64,000 bases of DNA from Trichoplusia ni (Eukaryota > Arthropoda > Insecta > Lepidoptera > Noctuidae): the NCBI RefSeq assembly GCF_003590095.1, contig NC_039495.1, positions 62,001-126,000 on the forward strand, in the 5' to 3' direction. Position numbers and translations under genes: made by a program. The notes under the pieces are model-generated. The model saw nothing but the letters and a program-made list of their open reading frames with translations. It made no database searches and was not told where the DNA came from. Positions within the stretch are counted from its first letter, which is position 1. Each line of letters starts with the position of its first letter. Shown piece by piece: positions 61,006 to 64,000 of the stretch.

Positions 61006-61974
61006 TTACAAAAAGTCCCTAAGTTCGGTGTGCCTTTTGGCATAGGCCTCCTCCAATTCCTTCCAGTGAACCCTGTCTCTTGCTACTCTCATCCAGAGTG
61101 GTCCAGCTGTCTGTGTGAGGTCATCTTCCCATCTCCTGACTGGACGACCCTTACTTCTCTTGCCGTCTCGTGGCTGCCAAATGGTTACTTGCTTGCTCCA
61201 TTTGTTAATGGGGTGACGTAGCAAATGTCCAGCCCATCTCCATTTCTGGGAATCTATCCGAGTAAGGATGTCTGTTAGTTTAGTTCTTGTTCTTATATCT
61301 ACGTTCCTGACTCTGTCTTTGATTTTTAATCCTAGCATACTTCTTTCCATGGCACGTTGGCATTTTGATAGCCTTTCTCTGTGGTGGAGTGTTGTTGACC
61401 AGGTTTCACAGCCGTAGGTAAGAACAGGTAGAATACAGATCTCGAATGTTTTCTTTTTTATTTGATTTCCTAGGTCCTTGCTTTTCACTATTTCCCTCAG
61501 TGACCAGTACTTTCTCCATCCCTGGGTGATTCGTCTGTTTATTTCTTTAGACATTACATCTGTAGTGGATATTATCTGTCCTAAATAGATATATTCTTTG
61601 ACATATTCTATCTTGTTGTCATCTACCCGAACGTCTGTTTCTTTTGAATTTGTCATCAATTTTGTTTTACTGGCATTAATTTCCAGACCAACTTCTCTAC
61701 TTATATTTGCTAGGCTCTGCATCATTTGTTCGATTGCTGCTGGATTCTCTTCAAGAAGCACCAGATCATCGGCGAATCTTAGGTGGTTCAGGCGAGCTCC
61801 ATTAATGTTCAGACCTAAGTAGTCCCAGTTTAGCTTTCTGAAGATGTGCTCCAGCACAGCGTTAAATAGCGTCGGCGAGAGGGGATCGCCTTGACGTACG
61901 CCCTTCTTGATAGGAAAAGATTCTCCTGTCGATTCTAGTTTGATGCTGGCTGTACTAGTTTTGTAAATACTCTT
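61006..61974 (-). pseudogene. RTE-type reverse transcriptase, C-terminal half
   Basis: The frame is open from about 61974 to TAA at 61006-61008. In order: KSIYKTSTASIKLE; KKGVRQGDPLSPTLF (61858-61908), the palm motif before the active site; FADDLVLL (FADD at 61765-61776), with the two catalytic aspartates; ASKTKLM; YLGQII; TYGCETW; GHLLRHP; and the tail RDRVHWKELEEAYAKRH. This is the order in RTE-clade LINE proteins, whose N-terminal endonuclease and first RT blocks are missing here. It would copy element RNA at a nicked target if complete. With no stops or shifts across about 320 codons, the insertion looks young. A plus-strand shadow frame at 61598-61822 is not a gene. Confidence 0.85.
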
Positions 61975-62010
61975 AGTTTTGTAAATACTCTAGTTTTGTA
62001 AATACTCTTA
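61955..62010. repeat. Three tandem 17-18 bp units at the LINE 5' break
   Basis: TAGTTTTGTAAATACTCT is followed by two more copies, one with one base fewer. The first unit is part of the LINE coding sequence (reading KSIYKT on the minus strand); the others extend beyond it. Confidence 0.8.
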
Positions 62011-63061
62011 CCTATTTTCAATACGTCATATTAATTCGTTAATGTGCAACAAATTATTACTCCTGTAGTAATGGAAACATCGAATTAATTGTAAAGCATT
62101 ATAAATAATTAATCAAACAATTTCATATCAAAAAATATAATTACGTTAAAAACAGAAGTTTAACATAACATAATCATTTCTATTTTCCTGTTACTTTCTG
62201 AACAAAATTCCTTACCCTCAATTTCTTTTGCCTTTTAAAATATTCGTCGAAACGAAAATGTAGGGAAATGATAGAGTCGTCTTTTGGAATGGGTTATTTG
62301 CCGATGGGCCCCATAAATGGTATCACCCACATCAACATAGCCGATGACACGTGACATGAACGAACAGGCCGCGGGCTCCCATAACATGTTCACGATTCAA
62401 TAACTATAAACATACTATAATATATGCATAGTGGCTTTACTTCCTTATTTACAAATATGGAAAAAGTGAAGACAGGATATTTTATAGGAAAATTACGTTT
62501 TGTATTTAAAATGGATGCTATTGAAAAAGATAAGAACACTCCATTTATAAATCCCTCGGGGTGAGTCGTTATCTCATCATGGGAATTACGTAAGACCAGA
62601 GGGCATATTAGCATGCTTTGAGATATGATAAAAAATGTATCTGAAGATCTATGTTTGGACATATATCAGCACGGCAGCTTGTGGCGAGATGTTTTGAGTG
62701 GCGATACAACGGAACCTGAATGCCTCGGGGTTCATTCTTCCACCAGGGTTACTTTTAGATTATTTACATTTGTTCTCCCATATAATGAGTGACAATGATC
62801 CTTCTAGATGCCCCATTAAATTTTAGATTAAAGTTCTCAATAGGACCTCTGCATGTTGGAACTATGTCCCCGTGAAATGCCTTAAACCTCCCATGGTAAC
62901 TCCATGGTAGGTTTAAGGTCCGTAAATATAAAAAGATATACAAATAACAAAAATAATAACTTTGAAATAAAGTTATTCGTTTTAGTCCACGGTATGCATA
63001 CCTGTGTCAAGTCAAATATAGGGAAGCTGTTTAAATCTGAATCTAAGTAAAGCTTTTATTA
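62011..63061. other. Non-coding stretch with a strong hairpin
   Basis: GC-richer scraps at 62280-62395 and 62690-62880 are unexplained. A 17-bp inverted repeat lies at 62880-62918. The minus-strand frame 62390-62662 is not recognisable. No gene is supported. Confidence 0.45.
62880..62918. repeat. 17-bp inverted repeat centred on CCATGG
   Basis: CCTTAAACCTCCCATGG (62880-62896) pairs with CCATGGTAGGTTTAAGG (62902-62918), with one mismatch and a TAACT loop. Confidence 0.85.
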
Positions 63062-63215
63062 TGAGTGCTAGATAAGTGGTAAACATACATATATATTTCT
63101 TAATACACACCTAATAATAGATAAAACACCCAAACATTTAGTCTGGGTGGGAATTGAAGCGACTACCTCCGGTATAGCAGCCAGTGCCATTAGGCGCTAG
63201 ACCAGAAGACCAGTC
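63062..63215 (-). mobile_element. tRNA-derived SINE, 3'-truncated
   Basis: On the minus strand: GACTGGTCTTCTGGTCTAGC, a B-box-like GGAGGTAGTCGCTTCAATTC with substitutions, then the AT-rich body to TCTAGCACTCATA. The GGCGTTGTGTG tail is missing. It is older than the other copies. Confidence 0.65.
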
Positions 63216-64000
63216 GTTTATGCACTTAATTTTAGTAACTTGCCTTTCTTGTGTAATCTAATATTATAATAGGGCTATCTACATGACCGGCAACAACCGA
63301 ACTGCGTTGCTCTTTTTAAGAATTCATACGTTAGCAGACAGAAATGCGAACTAAAATTAGCAAGCAAAACAAAGACAGTACAAGCTAAAGATGATGAACG
63401 ATAAACATTTCCATGATACATCATAATAATGGCATTCCGATTACCATGGCAACCTATATACCCTATCAACAACTAGCAACCTTTATGTATCTGCAGAGAC
63501 AATAGATAATATCGATCCAATACCGAAGTTATCAAACGTGACCTCTAAACACTTCGGACACCGCCATCTATCGACGTAACGGCGACACACACTCGTAAAT
63601 TACCACGAAATCGCCAATTAAACTAAATTCCGCCAAAACTCGTTATTACAGTATTAAAGGTGAATTGATAGCTGGTTTTATGGCCACAACACACGCCTAC
63701 ACTCAGGGTGTTTCTCTGGTCAGCGATTCTTGAAGATGTCCCCATTAATGAGCTCTTCAATATACCTTAAGAGAGCTATCAGGAGCATTAATATTGGATG
63801 GAGTACTCACTGTTAGACAAAATGGCGGATTAGTTGGTTAACTTGTTGGCAAACATGTTTTTTTTGGATTGGCAAGTTTTTAATTTTTGGGAAACGAACT
63901 CTTAAAGTAAGAAAATACATACTTGTCTTTTTCTTCTGTCACTATCAAAGCATATAGCTCTTACATTAAGTTATAAATATTTTTGAACTAAACACTAAAA
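63216..64000. other. Non-coding end of the window with an X-box-like site
   Basis: ATTACCATGGCAAC (63440-63453) fits the RFX X-box pattern. CGCCATCTATCGACGTAACG at 63561-63580 is GC-richer. The frame 63275-63472 on the minus strand is unrecognised. No gene is supported. Confidence 0.4.

Larger units (their letters stand above)
60972..62010 (-). mobile_element. RTE-type LINE, 5'-truncated
   Basis: Minus-strand element: coding part to 61006, then a short 3' tail with AATAAAAGG (polyadenylation-like) and TATTATTATT near 60972-60985. The 5' break lies at about 62010, in a three-fold tandem repeat of a 17-18 bp unit (TAGTTTTGTAAATACTC). It sits 43 bp after Penelope copy B. Confidence 0.75.

Overview
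The window is AT-rich, non-coding animal DNA that reads as a lepidopteran (moth or butterfly) nuclear genome. The evidence is its repeats: short Helitron-type elements ending in a hairpin plus CTAG with the TTGCCCGCGACTTCGTC core; tRNA-derived SINEs; an RTE-type LINE whose protein ends in the familiar ELEEAYAKRH tail; a Penelope-like element; and the dispersed repeat that ends in a GTCCGACT..CACTTG..CCGGTTTTTT-like tail. Family and species names cannot be settled without a search.

No complete host gene is visible. The best host signal is at the left edge: a GC-richer block (about 430-692) that looks like a promoter plus an untranslated first exon, ending ATG|GTGAGT, a strong splice donor. If that is right, the rest of the window is a very long first intron or flanking DNA. 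I found no convincing downstream coding exon. Nearly all open frames are short, unconserved in appearance, and lie in AT-rich sequence.

Layout: 1-700 candidate first exon. 3950-6284 transposon cluster: SINE tail, Helitron, and a 1546-bp non-autonomous hAT with a perfect 8-bp target duplication and a nested Helitron piece. 8524-9409 two Helitrons. 10235-10286 perfect 23-bp inverted repeat. 10426-11090 LINE tail and dispersed repeat. 14532-14789 MITE. 22365-24103 Helitron end and tRNA-SINE. 26474-26738 Penelope 3' end with an 11-bp target duplication. 29313-30366 a third Penelope 3' end running into a 1000-N assembly gap. 30454-30728 Helitron. 34030-36092 dispersed repeat and a 351-bp element with 51-bp inverted ends. 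37024-41697 SINE, Helitron, dispersed repeat. 46440-47473 an unusual 1034-bp inverted-repeat element carrying repeated GACATCTACA motifs. 48200-49152 dispersed repeat and SINE. 53965-56525 relics. 59976-62010 LINE-tail repeat, Penelope GIY-YIG fragment and RTE reverse-transcriptase fragment. 62880-63215 hairpin and SINE.

The only recognisable proteins belong to retroelements: a C-terminal GIY-YIG endonuclease of a Penelope-like element (+ strand, 60304-60783) and the C-terminal half of an RTE reverse transcriptase (- strand, 61006-61974). Both lack their N-terminal parts. No new multi-gene system is present. The most unusual objects are the 46440-47473 element, the hAT with subterminal GGTAAC palindromes, and the near-identical Penelope 3' ends.
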